Assembly (NCBI GenBank): GCA_031284105.1 | Contig: JAITAN010000234.1 | Span: forward strand, 1-6,758 | Direction: 5' to 3' | DNA from: Treponema sp. | Lineage (GTDB): Bacteria; Spirochaetota; Spirochaetia; Treponematales; Breznakiellaceae | Length of the DNA stretch: 6,758 bases | Shown: piece by piece, positions 6,028 through 6,758 of the stretch | How positions within the stretch are numbered: position 1 is the first letter of the stretch | How the letters are laid out: each line of letters begins with the position of its first letter | Made by a program: the position numbers and the translations under genes | Notes under the pieces: generated by a model | Database searches by the model: none | What the model was told of the DNA's origin: nothing | The model's input: the letters and a program-made list of their open reading frames with translations, nothing else

Positions 6028-6046
6028 GTAGTGAATTGAACATTAC
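6028..6046. promoter_or_regulatory. Candidate TetR operator, 19-bp dyad in the divergent region
   Basis: GTAGTG (6028-6033) and CATTAC (6041-6046) form an inverted repeat with five of six matching positions around the 7-bp spacer AATTGAA. Its size and place, between the two divergent genes and next to the TATAAT at 6021-6026, are right for a TetR-family site. A second, wider pair, TACATA (5992-5997) and TATGTA (6025-6030), flanks the same promoter area. Both are pattern matches only. Confidence 0.3.
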
Positions 6047-6108
6047 CGCATATTTTGTTCGATTCGCCGCGTATTCAGGAAAAAAAACGGGGAAACGGGG
6101 GCGGTTCG

Positions 6109-6684
6109 GTGAATAAAGAAAATAGGGAAAACAGGGTCGTAAGAGAAAACCGCAGGACGAAGTATACTAAGAAAGTACTGCGGGACAGTCTCATCGAGCT
6201 TATGAAAGAACGCTCTATTCTGCGTATTACCATTAAAGATATATGCGGGCGCGCGGACATAAGCCGTTCAACATTTTACGCGCATTACAACGATCAGTTC
6301 GATCTGCTCAAGCAAATAGAGGAAGAGACCACCGTCTACTGTGAAGATATGCTGAAGGAATACGACAAAAAACGCAGCAAGGCCGAGACGGTTCAGATGA
6401 TTGAAAAGATATTGCGCTACATAGCTTCCAACAGCAACTCGGTACAGATGCTGTTAAGCGAGAACGGCGACATTACGTTTCAAGAACGGTTTATCCGCCG
6501 GTTTATCCATCAGCAGCACGTAATGAACTATTTTAACGACAAAGTAGAGGACAGCGATGAAGTCAAGGAGTATTATTCCGTGTTCGTCATACACGGCGCG
6601 ATTGCCGCTATACAGCACTGGCTAAAAAACAACATGAACATTTCTATTTATGACCTGACGAAACTCTTGATCGGTATAATGTAA
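6109..6684 (+). CDS. TetR/AcrR family transcriptional regulator
   Basis: About 191 residues from a GTG at 6109. The N-terminal HTH is clear: TKKVLRDSLIELMKER (20-35), then ITIKDICGRADISRSTFYAHY (40-60, residue numbers from the GTG), the TetR recognition region, followed by DQFDLLKQIEEE. The C-terminal half (about 70-191) is helical and resembles the TetR_C_8 type seen in many AcrR-like regulators, where it binds a ligand and dimerises. The GTG start is preferred because a GGGGG run (6097-6101) lies 7 nt upstream and the length is normal; an in-frame TTG at 6055 would add 18 residues but has no ribosome binding site. The tail before the HTH is basic and repetitive (NKENRENRVVRENRR). Divergent placement suggests that it represses the exporter operon and perhaps itself, released by a cargo-like ligand. 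G+C is lower than in the operon. Confidence 0.85.
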   Translation: MNKENRENRVVRENRRTKYTKKVLRDSLIELMKERSILRITIKDICGRADISRSTFYAHYNDQFDLLKQIEEETTVYCEDMLKEYDKKRSKAETVQMIEKILRYIASNSNSVQMLLSENGDITFQERFIRRFIHQQHVMNYFNDKVEDSDEVKEYYSVFVIHGAIAAIQHWLKNNMNISIYDLTKLLIGIM

Positions 6685-6711
6685 GGCGCGCGTACACCCG
6701 CGAACCGCGCC
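6685..6711 (+). terminator. Weak hairpin directly after the TetR gene
   Basis: GGCGCG (6685-6690) and CGCGCC (6706-6711) form a 6-bp GC stem with a 15-nt loop, starting right after the TAA. The nearest T-run (about 6732-6737) is some 20 nt beyond the stem, so it is not a canonical intrinsic terminator. The remaining bases to 6758 show no clear feature. Confidence 0.25.
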
Positions 6712-6758
6712 GAAAGCTCCCCCATTGCCGCTTTTTTCCGCCGCAGAATCAGTTGATT

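Noticed and set aside
6648..6758. Minus-strand open frame running in from the right edge and overlapping the end of the TetR gene
   Set aside because: About 36 codons only, no domain, and it overlaps the regulator's coding end; it is equally explained by chance.

Overview
The window looks like a chromosomal segment of a Gram-negative-type (diderm) bacterium with moderately high G+C. The protein set (COG1033-type RND exporter, soluble LolA-like carrier, outer-membrane barrel) and the style of the proteins fit a treponeme-like spirochaete, perhaps of the termite-gut type. That assignment is inference; there is no rRNA or other marker gene here.

Layout. Positions 1-538 hold no convincing gene. 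They carry an eight-copy 21-bp tandem repeat (52-219), a strong 16-bp-stem hairpin (284-320) and a 40-nt pure purine tract (382-421). Positions 539-5946 form one minus-strand operon, read right to left: a 922-residue MMPL/RND inner-membrane exporter, a DUF2147 periplasmic protein, a LolA-like periplasmic carrier and a 440-residue outer-membrane beta-barrel. Two of the three junctions are 4-base ATGA overlaps; the third is a 79-bp gap with a GC-rich hairpin. A TetR-family regulator (about 6109-6684) is transcribed divergently, and the 5947-6108 intergenic region holds a candidate promoter and a candidate operator dyad. Positions 6685-6758 hold only a weak hairpin.

How the genes may work together. 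The operon encodes a part for every envelope layer: an energised pump in the inner membrane, two secreted periplasmic proteins (one with a fold family known to bind acyl chains or lipoproteins) and a barrel ending in the aromatic residue typical of BAM substrates. The simplest model is a dedicated route moving a lipid, lipoprotein or other hydrophobic molecule to or through the outer membrane, controlled by a ligand-sensing TetR protein. The substrate cannot be read from the sequence. Striking details are a FGFGDE motif shared by the pump's periplasmic insert and the mature N-terminus of the barrel, and very recent internal duplications in that insert.
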